Shown here one piece after another: positions 25,144 through 33,886 of a DNA stretch of 40,829 nt (positions are counted from its first letter, which is position 1; every line of letters begins with the position of its first letter). The stretch comes from Pedosphaera sp. (lineage in GTDB: Bacteria > Verrucomicrobiota > Verrucomicrobiia > Limisphaerales > JADLHS01): contig SIBJ01000027.1 of NCBI GenBank assembly GCA_009695195.1, forward strand, positions 1-40,829, read 5' to 3'. Both the position numbers and the translations under genes were made by a program. The notes beneath the pieces were generated by a model. The model worked only from the letters and a program-made list of their open reading frames with translations. It did not search any database and had not been told where the DNA came from.

Positions 25144-25914
25144 TCAGGCTTGGCCGGAAAAAATCTGCAACCAGAGCGATCTAAAAAGTGCCATGCGCAC
25201 GACATCCTGCCGCTGGTCGCCGACCTTGAGGTCCTCGAAAAAAATCCCCTCCAGCTCGAAGCCGAAGCGGCTGTTGAGATTGAGGTTGCTCATGTTGATG
25301 TCGCGCGAGTGGATATAGACCTTGTTCGCGTTCAGGATCATGAACGCGTAGTAAAGAAAGCCGAACGTGGCGCGTTTGCCGATGCCCTTCCCTTGCAGGC
25401 CGGATTCGCCGACGAGTTTTTTCATCTCCACCTTGCCCGCCACGCGATCAATGTTCTCGCCGCCGACGATCCCCACGGGCTGGTCTTCGAAATAAACCCC
25501 GAAATATTCGCGCGTGGGATGCGTGAAATATTTCTGCAACTCCATTTCCTTTTCCGGGAACGCCGGCACGAAGCTCTCGCGCACGCCCGGCGCTTTCAAC
25601 CACTCGACGACCTTCGGGATGAGCGCGAGTTGCAGCGGGCGGAGGGCGACGTGTTGCACGGCCAGTTGTCTGCGCGCCGCCCATTCGTCCGTCACCGTCG
25701 CGAGCGTGAAGATCTCGTTGTAGTACCGCACGTCCTGGCCGGGCTTTCGGTCCTGCGCCATGAGATTGTCGAGCAGGTGCGACGCGACGCGGAGGATTTC
25801 GTCCTTCTGCACGCCGTAGTTGGTGAGCTCGTTGTAAAAACCTTTTGCCACCAGCTTCAGCATCTGGTCGCGCTGCTGGCGGCTGGCGGTTTTTTCTTTG
25901 CGCTTGGCTTTCAT
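25144..25914 (-). CDS. GNAT-family acetyltransferase with N-terminal extension
   Basis: 256 residues from ATG at 25914 (MKAKRKEKTASRQQRDQMLK); starts at 25959 or a TTG at 25971 are possible. The C-terminal ~130 residues form a GNAT domain: YFGVYFEDQPVGIVGGENID, acetyl-CoA loop SGLQGKGIGKRATFGFLYYA (motif A, Q/R-x-x-G-x-G/A), then VYIHSRDINMSNLNLNSRFG, the RimJ/RimL-like ending where a neighbour Asn precedes 'Y/F-G-F'. The N-terminal ~110 residues are helical and unassigned. The acceptor is unknown. Confidence 0.75.
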   Translation of the reverse strand: MKAKRKEKTASRQQRDQMLKLVAKGFYNELTNYGVQKDEILRVASHLLDNLMAQDRKPGQDVRYYNEIFTLATVTDEWAARRQLAVQHVALRPLQLALIPKVVEWLKAPGVRESFVPAFPEKEMELQKYFTHPTREYFGVYFEDQPVGIVGGENIDRVAGKVEMKKLVGESGLQGKGIGKRATFGFLYYAFMILNANKVYIHSRDINMSNLNLNSRFGFELEGIFFEDLKVGDQRQDVVRMALFRSLWLQIFSGQA

Positions 25915-26060
25915 CGGTGAACCGGACGTCTTCGTTGCGAGACCGGTTGAGTTTCCCATTTCCAGCGCCAAAGTCGAGCCAGCTTGCGTTCACGCTCCAT
26001 CACTGCTCATCGCGGCTTGTGTTTTGGCGGGAGTCCGCTTAAATCACCGCCCGCAACCGT

Positions 26061-26600
26061 ATGGCCAATTTTTTTCTACGCACTCCCAACCGTCGCATCG
26101 CGGTCATCGCGGCGGTCTTGTTTGTCGTGGATCAGTTGACCAAGTTCGTCGTGCTCCATTTTCTCCCGGTCAAATACGACGAGAAAATCATCGTGGACGG
26201 CTTCTTCAAATTCGTTCACTGGCGCAACACCGGCGCGGCGTGGAGTCTCTTTACCAACAACAACGCCGCCCTCGCCATCGTCGGGCTGGTCGCGCTGCTC
26301 GTGTTGTTCCTCAGCCGACGGCATTTTGAATCCAAGACCCTGCTCGGCCAGTTCGCCTTCGGACTGATCTTCGGCGGCATCATCGGCAATCTCTGCGACC
26401 GCCTGCTGCCCAGCCGGCACGAGGTCATTGACTTCCTTTATTTTTATCTCAAGCAACGCGGCGGCGACGAGATCGGCTTCCCCGCCTTCAACGTCGCCGA
26501 CGCCGCGATTTGCACCGGCGTCGGCCTGGTGTTTTTGCTCACGTTGAAAAGTGACCGCGCTTCCAAACCGGCGGAAACGGTTGAACCGTCGAAAGGGTGA
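26061..26600 (+). CDS. lspA: Lipoprotein signal peptidase (signal peptidase II)
   Basis: A 179-residue inner-membrane aspartyl protease that cleaves the signal peptide of prolipoproteins after lipidation. It has four hydrophobic segments, the first being IAVIAAVLFVVDQLTKFVVL with the conserved DQLTK. Family motifs are WRNTGAAWSLF, GGIIGNLCDRLLPSRHEVID (catalytic Asp in the G-N-x-x-D-R block) and FPAFNVADAAICTGVGL (second catalytic Asp in N-V-A-D). The window encodes several lipoproteins it could process. The next gene, rluD, starts 28 bases after its stop, a common pairing. Confidence 0.96.
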   Translation: MANFFLRTPNRRIAVIAAVLFVVDQLTKFVVLHFLPVKYDEKIIVDGFFKFVHWRNTGAAWSLFTNNNAALAIVGLVALLVLFLSRRHFESKTLLGQFAFGLIFGGIIGNLCDRLLPSRHEVIDFLYFYLKQRGGDEIGFPAFNVADAAICTGVGLVFLLTLKSDRASKPAETVEPSKG

Positions 26601-26627
26601 GACGGCTTCACGTCTCCACGCGTGACC

Positions 26628-27575
26628 ATGCCCGCCCGCGCCGAAACCTTCACCGTCGAACGCTCGCTCCCCGGCGAACGGCTCGACACTTTTCTGCGCC
26701 GTAAATTTCCCGCCGCGTCGCGCGGCGCGATTCAGCGGCTCATCGAAGAAGGCTGCATCACCATCAACGGCCAGCCCACCAAGCCCACGCACGCGCCGCG
26801 CGCCGGCGAAGTCGTCGCCGTCGAATGGCCGGACGCGCGGCCCGCCGAGGCGCTGCCCGAAGACATCCCGCTCGATATTCTGTTCGAGGACGAAGCGCTG
26901 CTCGTCTTGAACAAGCCCGCCGGCCTCGTGGTGCATCCCGGCGCCGGCCACGAAGAACACACGCTCGTCAACGCGTTGCTGCATCATTGCCGCGGAGAAC
27001 TCAGCGGCATCGGCGGCGTGGCGCGACCCGGCATCGTCCACCGGCTCGACAAGGAAACCAGCGGCTGCCTCGTCGCGGCCAAGAACAACGAGACCCACGT
27101 CGCGCTCTCCACGCAATTCGCCGGCCGCACGGTGGAAAAAATTTATCTCGCCATCGTCTGCGGCGCGTTGTCGCGCGAGTCGGGCAACATCCGCGCCGCC
27201 ATCTCGCGGCATTCGTCGCATCGCAAACGCATGGCCGTGCGCGATGACGCCGCCGGCCGCGCCGCGCACACCGGCTATCGCGTTCTCGAACGATTGCGCG
27301 AAGCCACGCTCGTCGAGGCGCACCTGCACACGGGCCGCACGCATCAGATCCGCGTCCACTTCCAGCATCTCGGGTTTCCGGTCGCGGGCGACACGACCTA
27401 CGGCCAGCGGCAAACGCTGCGGCTGGCGGAGTTGACGAAGTACGAAGCGCCCCGCGTCCTGTTGCACGCGCACAAGCTGGCGTTCATTCATCCGCGCAGC
27501 ATGAAGAAAATGAATTTCACCGCGCCGTGGCCGGCGGATTTTGATGCCGCGTTGAAATTCCTGCGGGTGGATTGA
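26628..27575 (+). CDS. rluD: RluA/RluD-family pseudouridine synthase
   Basis: 315 residues from ATG at 26628; the frame also opens with GTG two codons earlier. An N-terminal S4 RNA-binding domain (LPGERLDTFLRRKFPAASRG ... AIQRLIEEGCITINGQP) is followed by the catalytic domain. The catalytic Asp lies in GIVHRLDKETSG (D141), followed by AKNNETH and the later HTGRTHQIRVHFQHLGFPVA. In E. coli RluD modifies 23S rRNA helix 69; the target here is inferred. The TGA stop overlaps the first base of the palindromic repeat that follows. Confidence 0.94.
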   Translation: MPARAETFTVERSLPGERLDTFLRRKFPAASRGAIQRLIEEGCITINGQPTKPTHAPRAGEVVAVEWPDARPAEALPEDIPLDILFEDEALLVLNKPAGLVVHPGAGHEEHTLVNALLHHCRGELSGIGGVARPGIVHRLDKETSGCLVAAKNNETHVALSTQFAGRTVEKIYLAIVCGALSRESGNIRAAISRHSSHRKRMAVRDDAAGRAAHTGYRVLERLREATLVEAHLHTGRTHQIRVHFQHLGFPVAGDTTYGQRQTLRLAELTKYEAPRVLLHAHKLAFIHPRSMKKMNFTAPWPADFDAALKFLRVD

Positions 27576-27651
27576 ACAGAAGCAAACGAAGGAACCGGCG
27601 GCGGCGATAATCTTTTTTGGAAATCTCCGTTCCCTCCGTTTCCTCCTGTTC
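27574..27651. repeat. Inverted repeat of 9-bp units (CTCCGTTNC type)
   Basis: The right arm at 27625-27651 has three 9-bp units, CTCCGTTCC, CTCCGTTTC and CTCCTGTTC. The left arm at 27574-27595 (GAACAGAAG, CAAACGAAG, GAAC) is their reverse complement with mismatches. The stem loop lies exactly between the convergent stop codons of rluD and pgsA. A six-T run inside the loop (27613-27618) is not placed as in a terminator. Confidence 0.78.
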
Positions 27652-27663
27652 AAATGCCCCGGC

Positions 27664-28302
27664 TCACATGTCGCTCAGGTAAATCTTGCGATTCCGCCAA
27701 AGATACAGCGCGCCGGACGTGGCGGTGAGCACGACCGTCAACCACAGCATCACCAGCGCGAACATCGGCGTCCACGGTTTGAAGAAGTCGCGCAGCCACG
27801 GCCACCATTCGCTGTAAGCGTCCATCACCAGCAACGCGATGATCGCGGCCATCTGCGAGATGGTTTTGTGTTTGCCGTAGCGCTCGGCGGCCAGCACGAC
27901 GTTCTTCGACGCCGCGAGCAGCCGCAGTCCGGTGATGCCGAGTTCGCGCGCGACGATGATGACCACCATCCACGCTTCCACCTTGGCGAAAATATCGTGG
28001 CCGGCGATGTGAAAAACCGCCGGCAGGGCGCCGTCCATCTTCGCGCGCATGTGCCGCTCGACCAGTGCGATGAAGGCCGAGCAGATCATGACCTTGTCCG
28101 CCAGCGGGTCCATCAGCGTGCCGAAACTCGTGATCAACTTGCGGTCGCGCGCGATCTTGCCGTCGAGAAAATCCGTGAGGCCCGCCAGGGAAAATAACAT
28201 CAACGCGAGGGTGTCGTTGACCGCCGAGCGCGAGAACATGGCCCACAGAAACGCCGCGGTGAGCACGAAGCGCGAGACGGTGAGCTTGTTGGGCAGATTC
28301 AT
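27664..28302 (-). CDS. pgsA: CDP-diacylglycerol-glycerol-3-phosphate 3-phosphatidyltransferase
   Basis: 212 residues from ATG at 28302 (MNLPNKLTVSRFVLTAAFLW). It is a membrane enzyme that makes phosphatidylglycerol phosphate. The CDP-alcohol phosphotransferase signature D-x2-D-G-x2-A-R-x8-G-x3-D-x3-D is present in LTDFLDGKIARDRKLIT followed by SFGTLMDPLADKVM. Several hydrophobic helices follow and the tail is LYLWRNRKIYLSDM. An upstream extension of the open frame to 28359 is repeat-encoded (heptads at 28314) and is rejected. It lies directly downstream of rimO on the same strand. Confidence 0.94.
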   Translation of the reverse strand: MNLPNKLTVSRFVLTAAFLWAMFSRSAVNDTLALMLFSLAGLTDFLDGKIARDRKLITSFGTLMDPLADKVMICSAFIALVERHMRAKMDGALPAVFHIAGHDIFAKVEAWMVVIIVARELGITGLRLLAASKNVVLAAERYGKHKTISQMAAIIALLVMDAYSEWWPWLRDFFKPWTPMFALVMLWLTVVLTATSGALYLWRNRKIYLSDM

Positions 28303-28313
28303 CGGTCGCGGGA

Positions 28314-28348
28314 AAGTTGAAGGTTGAAGATTGAAAGTTGCAAGTTCC
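28314..28348. repeat. Tandem heptad repeat (AGGTTGA type)
   Basis: Five consecutive 7-bp units, AAGTTGA, AGGTTGA, AGATTGA, AAGTTGC and AAGTTCC, fill the gap between the rimO stop and the pgsA start. No opposite arm is seen, so this is a half element of the same architecture as the inverted heptad repeats elsewhere. Confidence 0.8.
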
Positions 28349-28360
28349 AAAACGCGCAAC

Positions 28361-30055
28361 TCACTTCGCCGGCTCGGCGATCAAATCGTAATCCGTGTGG
28401 CCGAGGATCTTCACCCGCGCGAACCCGCCGACGGACAACTTGCCGCGGATGTAAACCCGCCCGTCAATATCCGGCGCGTCCGCCTCACCGCGCGCAATGA
28501 GATAACGGCCCTTGAGCTGCGCCGTGTGCGCATCAGCGTCGCGGATGAATCCGTGCTCCCACGAACTCACGTTCGCCTGCTGCAATTGCTTCGCGCTCGC
28601 CTCGCCCTCGACGAGCACGTTGAGCGTGCGCCCGACAAATGACTCCGCGACTGCCACGGCCACCTTGTGCTGCGCAGCCATCGCGAGTTCGCGGCGGCGC
28701 TGCTTTACCTTGTCGGAAATCTGGCCGGCCATCGCGCCGGCGCGCGTGCCGTCCTCCTTCGAGTAGGCGAAAACTCCGAGGCGCTCGAACTTTGTTTCGC
28801 CGATGAAGCCGAGCAGATCGTCGAAGCACGCCTCCGTCTCGCCGGGGAAACCAACAATGAACGTCGTCCGCAGCGCGATGCCCGGCACGCCCGCGCGAAT
28901 CTTCGCGAGCAGGTCCACGATGTATTGCCGCGAAGTTTCGCGCCGCATCCGTTCGAGCATGTTGCCGTGGATATGTTGCAGCGGGATGTCCACGTAGCGC
29001 GCGACCTTCGGACACTCCGCGATGGTCTGGACCAGTTCATCCGTCCAGTGCGCGGGATGCGTGTAGAGCAATCGGATCCAAAAATCTCCCCGCAACGAAT
29101 TCAATTCGCGCAGCAGCGAGCAAATGGTCGTGGAATCCGCCGGCAAAGATTTCGCCGCGGCGGAGAATTTTTCCGGTGACGAGATCGCCCGCGAATGATT
29201 CGCCCGCAGATCGAGGCCGTAGTAAGTTGAGTCCTGCGAAATGAGATTCAATTCCTTCACGCCATCCGCGAGCAACGCCTTCGCTTCCGCCACCACATCA
29301 GCTTGCGTGCGGCTGCGATGCGACCCGCGCATCCGGGGAATGATGCAGAAGCTGCACGGATGATTGCAGCCCTCCGCGATCTTCACGTAGGCGAAGTGCC
29401 GCGGCGTAAGCCGAAAGCGCGGTGTGCCGAAGTCGGGGATGTAGGTGGGGCGGGCGTGGACTTCCAGGATTGGCGATTGGCGATTGGCGATCAGCGATGC
29501 TGGGGGCGTGTTGCGTGTTGCGGGCTGCGTCAAGTGCGTGACGGAGGTTTTGGTTTTGCCGAACTTTTCTGTGCCGCGCAAGGCCTCCGCTTTTTCGTGT
29601 TCGTCCGGCGATTTATCCCGCTCCAACTCGCGTAACCGCGCGGCGACATTGGACTTTGGGCTTTGGACTTTAGACTTTGGACTTTGGACTTTGGACTTCC
29701 GCCGTTCCATCGCCTGCTTCACGATCTCGGTCACGTTCGCCACCTGATCAATCCCCATGAACGCGTCCACCTCGGGGAAAAGTTTCGGAAGTTCATCGCG
29801 GAAGCGTTGTGGCAGGCAACCGGAAACCACGAGGCCCTGCCCGCGGTTCTTCGCCTCACGGACTTCGGAAGATTCCAGGATCGTGTCCACACTTTCCTCC
29901 TGCGCCGAGTCAATGAACGAACAAGTGTTCACGATCACGACGTCGGCTTTGGCCGCGTCGTTGGTGATCTCGACGCCGTCCTTCAGCAGCGAGCCGAGCA
30001 TGATTTCGGCGTCCACGAGATTTTTCGCGCAGCCGAGCGAGATCAAACCCACGCG
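28361..30055 (-). CDS. rimO: Ribosomal protein S12 methylthiotransferase RimO with repeat-derived insert
   Basis: 564 residues from ATG at 30055 (MRVGLISLGCAKNLVDAEIM); the frame continues upstream to a GTG at 30088. E. coli RimO is 441 residues. The three N-terminal cluster ligands are C10, C46 and C81. The radical SAM motif is GCNHPCSFCIIPRMRG (C231, C235, C238), with LTPRHFAYVKIAEG before it and a TRAM domain at the end. Between the two domains about 80 residues are extra (roughly 121-200). They include SKVQSPKSKVQSPKSN, encoded by 7-bp DNA repeats, and IANRQSPILE, encoded by another. A smaller extra stretch follows LISQDSTYYGLDL. It methylthiolates an Asp of S12. Confidence 0.94.
   Translation of the reverse strand, partial: RVGLISLGCAKNLVDAEIMLGSLLKDGVEITNDAAKADVVIVNTCSFIDSAQEESVDTILESSEVREAKNRGQGLVVSGCLPQRFRDELPKLFPEVDAFMGIDQVANVTEIVKQAMERRKSKVQSPKSKVQSPKSNVAARLRELERDKSPDEHEKAEALRGTEKFGKTKTSVTHLTQPATRNTPPASLIANRQSPILEVHARPTYIPDFGTPRFRLTPRHFAYVKIAEGCNHPCSFCIIPRMRGSHRSRTQADVVAEAKALLADGVKELNLISQDSTYYGLDLRANHSRAISSPEKFSAAAKSLPADSTTICSLLRELNSLRGDFWIRLLYTHPAHWTDELVQTIAECPKVARYVDIPLQHIHGNMLERMRRETSRQYIVDLLAKIRAGVPGIALRTTFIVGFPGETEACFDDLLGFIGETKFERLGVFAYSKEDGTRAGAMAGQISDKVKQRRRELAMAAQHKVAVAVAESFVGRTLNVLVEGEASAKQLQQANVSSWEHGFIRDADAHTAQLKGRYLIARGEADAPDIDGRVYIRGKLSVGGFARVKILGHTDYDLIAEPAK
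29469..29531. repeat. Heptad repeats inside rimO (ATTGGCG and TTGCGTG types)
   Basis: Three perfect ATTGGCG units (29469-29489) are followed by two decayed ones (ATCAGCG, ATGCTGG). Then come GGGCGTG, TTGCGTG, TTGCGGG and CTGCGTC to 29531. All keep the 7-bp phase. They are translated on the minus strand as part of the linker between the two RimO domains. Confidence 0.82.
29653..29698. repeat. Heptad repeat inside rimO (ACTTTGG type)
   Basis: Six consecutive 7-bp units close to ACTTTGG (29653-29694) and part of a seventh. On the minus strand they encode the 7-residue periodic peptide SKVQSPK. A 7-bp unit returns to the same frame every three units, so the DNA repeat gives a heptapeptide repeat. 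Confidence 0.9.
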
Positions 30056-30192
30056 CATCGGGGTTTCTTTGGTTTTTGATTTGGTCACGGAACGCGCACT
30101 TTACCGGACTCGCGGCGCGCGTGCAATCTTGCGAACGCAATGCGCAGCCCGAAACAACTTGAGTCGGCTAGTTCCCTTCGCACAATGGCCGC

Positions 30193-31293
30193 GTGCAAAA
30201 ACTGGCGGGAGCGATTCTGTGTGCGCTGGTCCTCTTGACCGGTTGCTCGACGGCCACGCGCCAAACAGCCAAAACTCCGCCGCCGAAAGACCGCCCGCCG
30301 GATTGGGAAAACGTCGCCGTCGAAACCAACAAGCCCGCGCCGGAAATCACAGTGGTCGTCCCGCCGCCGCCCCACATCGCGCCCACTGCGCCGAAAGCCG
30401 CGCCGCAGCCGGAAGCGAAATGGCAGTCGCTGAATCGCTGGGCCACGTCTCACGGTCTCGGCGCATTACGCCGCGTGACCGTCGGACCGGTGGAGAGCTT
30501 CGCGCTCGTGGCCAACACCGGCGTCCTGACGCTGAACATGGGTAGCTTGTCCGCGCACTGGGAGAATCTGGAAATCCGATTCGGCTTCGCCCCGCAGTTG
30601 ACGAACGGACAGGTGTTCGTCCACGCGCTCGATTTACACAAAAACATCGAGCCGTTGCTGCGGGCGTTTCGGCCGGCTGCCGCTCCGGATCGCGTGATCG
30701 TGATTGATCCCGGTCACGGCGGTTCAAACACTGGCACGCGCAGCAAGGCGGACAATCGCCTTGAAAAAGAGTTCACGCTCGATTGGGCGTTGCGGCTCGC
30801 GCGCTTGCTCGAAACGAACAACTGGCAAGTTTTGCTCACGCGCACCAACGACGTGGATGTTTCGCTGGCGGAGCGCGTGGATTTCGCCGAACAGCATCGC
30901 GCGGATCTGTTCGTCAGCTTGCACTTCAATTCCTCGGGCGGCGGCAGCCCCGACGCCGCGGGACTCGAAACTTATTGCCTCACGCCGACCGGCATGGCGT
31001 CGAGCCTCGTGCGGGGACGCGAAGACATCCTGGCGGAAATTTTGCCGAATAACACATTCGACGAACAGAACCTGGCCTACGCGGTGCGCTTGCACGCAGC
31101 CGTGCTGAAGGTGAACGGCCATCTGGATCGCGCGGTGCGCCGGGCGCGTTTCCTCACCGTGCTGCGCGGACAAAATCGTCCCGCGGTGTTGATCGAAGGC
31201 GGCTATCTCTCGAACGTTCGCGAGGCGCGCAAGATCGCCGACCCCGCGTTCCGACAGAAACTGGCGGAGGCCACAGCCGAGGCGTTGAAATGA
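30193..31293 (+). CDS. N-acetylmuramoyl-L-alanine amidase (Amidase_3), lipoprotein
   Basis: 366 residues from GTG at 30193. A lipoprotein signal with lipobox LLTGC (Cys about residue 18) is followed by a Pro-rich linker (40-75) and an N-terminal accessory region. The amidase_3 domain begins near residue 168: zinc His in VIVIDPGHGGSNTG, zinc Glu in NRLEKEFTLDWALRL, zinc His in LFVSLHFNSSGGG, and catalytic Glu in AVLIEGGYLSN. It cleaves the amide between MurNAc and the stem peptide, acting in cell separation or wall turnover. Lipid anchoring would hold it at a membrane. It overlaps the next gene by ATGA. Confidence 0.92.
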   Translation: MQKLAGAILCALVLLTGCSTATRQTAKTPPPKDRPPDWENVAVETNKPAPEITVVVPPPPHIAPTAPKAAPQPEAKWQSLNRWATSHGLGALRRVTVGPVESFALVANTGVLTLNMGSLSAHWENLEIRFGFAPQLTNGQVFVHALDLHKNIEPLLRAFRPAAAPDRVIVIDPGHGGSNTGTRSKADNRLEKEFTLDWALRLARLLETNNWQVLLTRTNDVDVSLAERVDFAEQHRADLFVSLHFNSSGGGSPDAAGLETYCLTPTGMASSLVRGREDILAEILPNNTFDEQNLAYAVRLHAAVLKVNGHLDRAVRRARFLTVLRGQNRPAVLIEGGYLSNVREARKIADPAFRQKLAEATAEALK

Positions 31294-32243
31294 AACACGT
31301 CCTCGTCACCGGCGGCGCCGGATTCATCGGCTCCCATCTCGTCGAGCGATTGCTGAGTGATGGCAAGAGTGTTGTGGTCGTGGACGACCTCTCAACCGGC
31401 AGTCTGGAAAATCTGCGCACCGTCGAGAAGCAACCGAATCTTCGCGTCATCACCGCGAAGATTTCCGCGTGCGTGGAATTACCCGGACTCGTGGCCGGAG
31501 CGGAGGCGATTTATCATCTCGCGGCGGCGGTGGGCGTCGAACTCGTCGTGAAGTCGCCGATTCACGTCATCGAAACGAACCTGCACGAAACGGAAGTGTT
31601 GCTCGAAGCGGCGGCGCCGGCGCGCGTGCCGGTGCTGATGGCTTCGACCTCGGAGGTTTATGGCAAGAGCCAGAAGGCGGAGTTCAGCGAGGAAGACGAT
31701 TTGCTCATCGGCCCGCCGCATCAATCGCGCTGGAGCTACGCGTGCTCGAAGCTGATGGACGAATTTCTCGCGCTCGCGTTCGCCAAAGAGCGCGCGCTGC
31801 CCGTCGTCATCGCGCGGTTATTCAACACCGTCGGCCCGCGCCAGACGGGACGTTACGGCATGGTGCTGCCGCGCTTTATTGCCGCCGCGAAGTCCGGCGC
31901 GCCCTTGAAAGTTTTCGGCGACGGCCAGCAATCGCGTTGCTTCTGTTACGTGCTCGACACGGTGGAGGCGCTGGTGCGATTGCAAAATTCAGCGGCGGCG
32001 CGCGGTGAAGTTTTCAACATCGGCGGCGGAGAAGAAATCTCGATTCACGAGCTGGCGAAACTTGTGATCGAAACGCTCGGCTCGAAATCATCCGTGGAGT
32101 TCGTTCCCTATTCGCAGGCCTACGCGCCGGGCTTCGACGATATGCGCCGCCGCAAACCCCTCGTGGAAAAACTCGCGCGCGTGACGGGATTTGAACCTGC
32201 GACCTCGCTGCGGGAAATCATCCGGCTGACGGCGGCGGACTAA
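31290..32243 (+). CDS. NAD-dependent sugar-nucleotide epimerase/dehydratase
   Basis: A 317-residue extended short-chain dehydrogenase. Nucleotide-binding motif VTGGAGFIGSHLVERLL, VVVDDLSTGS, active-site Ser/Thr in LMASTSEVYG, and the catalytic Y-x3-K in WSYACSKLMDEF. Then FNTVGPRQTGRYGMVLPRFI and the substrate-binding RCFCYVLDTVEAL. It resembles UDP-glucose 4-epimerases and UDP-glucuronate decarboxylases; the substrate is not certain. Translationally coupled to the amidase by a 4-base overlap, which hints at an envelope polysaccharide or cell-wall role. Confidence 0.92.
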   Translation: MKHVLVTGGAGFIGSHLVERLLSDGKSVVVVDDLSTGSLENLRTVEKQPNLRVITAKISACVELPGLVAGAEAIYHLAAAVGVELVVKSPIHVIETNLHETEVLLEAAAPARVPVLMASTSEVYGKSQKAEFSEEDDLLIGPPHQSRWSYACSKLMDEFLALAFAKERALPVVIARLFNTVGPRQTGRYGMVLPRFIAAAKSGAPLKVFGDGQQSRCFCYVLDTVEALVRLQNSAAARGEVFNIGGGEEISIHELAKLVIETLGSKSSVEFVPYSQAYAPGFDDMRRRKPLVEKLARVTGFEPATSLREIIRLTAAD

Positions 32244-32247
32244 GGGA

Positions 32248-32362
32248 AACGCAGAGGCGCGGAGAACGCGGAGAGGCGCAGAGATTTTCAGAAGTGGAAA
32301 TTCCGCCGGGTATTTTTGTTTTCAGCCTCCGCGTTTCTCCGCGTTCTCCGCGTCTCTGCGTT
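32248..32362. repeat. Long inverted repeat of CTCCGCGTT-type units
   Basis: The left arm 32248-32283 (AACGCAGAGGCGCGGAGAAC ... CAGAG) and right arm 32325-32362 (ending CTCCGCGTCTCTGCGTT) are imperfect reverse complements over about 36 bases, each containing several copies of a 9-10 bp unit CTCCGCGTT or its complement. It starts five bases after the epimerase stop codon and lies between convergent genes. Confidence 0.88.
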
Positions 32363-32379
32363 AAATTTGGAATGTGCGA

Positions 32380-33876
32380 TCAGGCGAACAGTTCCATCAC
32401 CGGTTTCCCTTCGCCGTCGCGCGTGGTGTAGAACGGGCGCTTCTCGATCTCGTAGGCGAGCTTCGGCGAAATTCCCACCGCGCGATAGATGCTCGCGTGC
32501 AAATCTTCGATGACCACGCGGTCTTTGATCGTTTTGCACGGGCGTTCGTCGGCGGTGAGGCCGTGGAGATGGCCCTTCTTGACGCCGCCGCCGTAGAGCA
32601 GCACGCAGCCGGCGTCGGTGAAATGCCGGTGCATGCCGTAATGCTTCGGGTCCTCGACCTTGTCCGGCACCTCGACCTGGTTCTTGATCAGCTTGTCGGG
32701 CTTGCCTTCAATCATCGCGTCGCGGCTGAACTCGCTCGCGAGCACGATGAGCGTGCGGTTGAGCAGGCCGCGCGCTTCAAGATCGAGCACGAGTTGCGCG
32801 ATGGGCGCGTCAATCTGCTTTTTCATCGCGACCAGACGCGAGTGGCCGTTCTCGTGTGTGTCCCAGTTGAGGAACGGGATGTATTCCGTCGTGACCTCGA
32901 TATAACGCGCGCCGACTTCCGCCAGCCGCCGCGCGAGCAGACACCCGAGACCGAATCGCCCGACCATTTCGTCCTCGTACTTCGCGCCCATGCGGTCGCG
33001 CTTGGCGTCAAATTTCTGGCCGGGCTGATAACCGGGAACGTATTTGCGGATGCTCTCGAGTGGTTCGAGTGCGAGGTCAAACGCCTTCGCCGCGGGCGAA
33101 CTGAGCAGGCGATGCGCGTTGTCGAGCGAGCGCAGGAGCGATTCCTTTTGATAATCGCTGCCGTGTTCGCCGACCGGGCTGGCGGCGAGAAGTTTTTTGT
33201 AAAACTTGTTCCGGTCCTCGAAGCGGCCCGGCGTCATGTCACCGGGCGGGCGCACGGTGTCGGCGGCCTGATCGGGGAACGGGATGTTGAACGGGCCGTA
33301 TTCGCTGCCGAGAAAACCAGCGGTCGTGAACGCCTTCAACTCCTCGGCCTCGCCGTTGTCGAAACGCTGACCGATGTTGATGAACGCGGGCACGGCGGGA
33401 TTCAGCGGGCCAAGCGTGCGCGACATGACCGCGCCGAGATGTGGCGCGGCGACAGTTTGCGGCGGCGCGTAGCCGGTGTGCCAGTGGTATTGATGGCGCG
33501 AGTGCAGAATGAAACCGAGATCACCCGCCGTGTAGCTGCGAATGAGCGTGCCGCGATCCATCACCGCGGCCATTTTTTCCAGCCCTTCGGAAAACCGGAT
33601 GCCGTCCACCGCCGTCGGGATGCTCGGGAACGTGCTGAGGAACGCGTCCGGCGCCATGCCTTTCTCGAACGCCGTGTAGCGTTTCGGATCGAACGTCTCG
33701 GTGTGCGCCATGCCGCCGCCCATCCAAAGCACGATCACCGTGTCGGCAGTCGCCTTGATTTTTTCGATTTCGTTCGCCGACGCGATGCGCGGAAAGCCAG
33801 CCGCCAACGCGGAGAGCGTCGCCGCACTGGCGGTTTTCAGAAAGCCACGGCGCGACCAGTTGGAATGGCTGCTCAT
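32380..33876 (-). CDS. DUF1501 domain protein with Tat signal
   Basis: A 498-residue protein. The N-terminus MSSHSNWSRRGFLKTASAAT is a twin-arginine signal, so it is exported folded, probably with a metal. The DUF1501 domain (sulfatase/alkaline-phosphatase-like fold) has VIVLWMGGGMAHTETFDPK at the start, then FILHSRHQYHWHTGYAPP, and near the end NWDTHENGHSRLVAM and ASEFSRDAM. Function is unknown. Members are nearly always paired with a DUF1549/DUF1553 protein, as here with a 10-base gap and the same strand. Very abundant in Planctomycetota and Verrucomicrobiota. Confidence 0.93.
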   Translation of the reverse strand: MSSHSNWSRRGFLKTASAATLSALAAGFPRIASANEIEKIKATADTVIVLWMGGGMAHTETFDPKRYTAFEKGMAPDAFLSTFPSIPTAVDGIRFSEGLEKMAAVMDRGTLIRSYTAGDLGFILHSRHQYHWHTGYAPPQTVAAPHLGAVMSRTLGPLNPAVPAFINIGQRFDNGEAEELKAFTTAGFLGSEYGPFNIPFPDQAADTVRPPGDMTPGRFEDRNKFYKKLLAASPVGEHGSDYQKESLLRSLDNAHRLLSSPAAKAFDLALEPLESIRKYVPGYQPGQKFDAKRDRMGAKYEDEMVGRFGLGCLLARRLAEVGARYIEVTTEYIPFLNWDTHENGHSRLVAMKKQIDAPIAQLVLDLEARGLLNRTLIVLASEFSRDAMIEGKPDKLIKNQVEVPDKVEDPKHYGMHRHFTDAGCVLLYGGGVKKGHLHGLTADERPCKTIKDRVVIEDLHASIYRAVGISPKLAYEIEKRPFYTTRDGEGKPVMELFA

Positions 33877-33886
33877 ATTTCGTTCC

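Noticed and set aside
26076..27653. A 525-codon minus-strand frame across lspA and rluD
   Set aside because: It is antisense to two clearly recognised genes, with low-complexity Arg/Glu/Ala composition.
28303..28359. Extended start for pgsA
   Set aside because: The added residues are encoded by the heptad repeat; MNLPNKLTVSRF is the normal family start.
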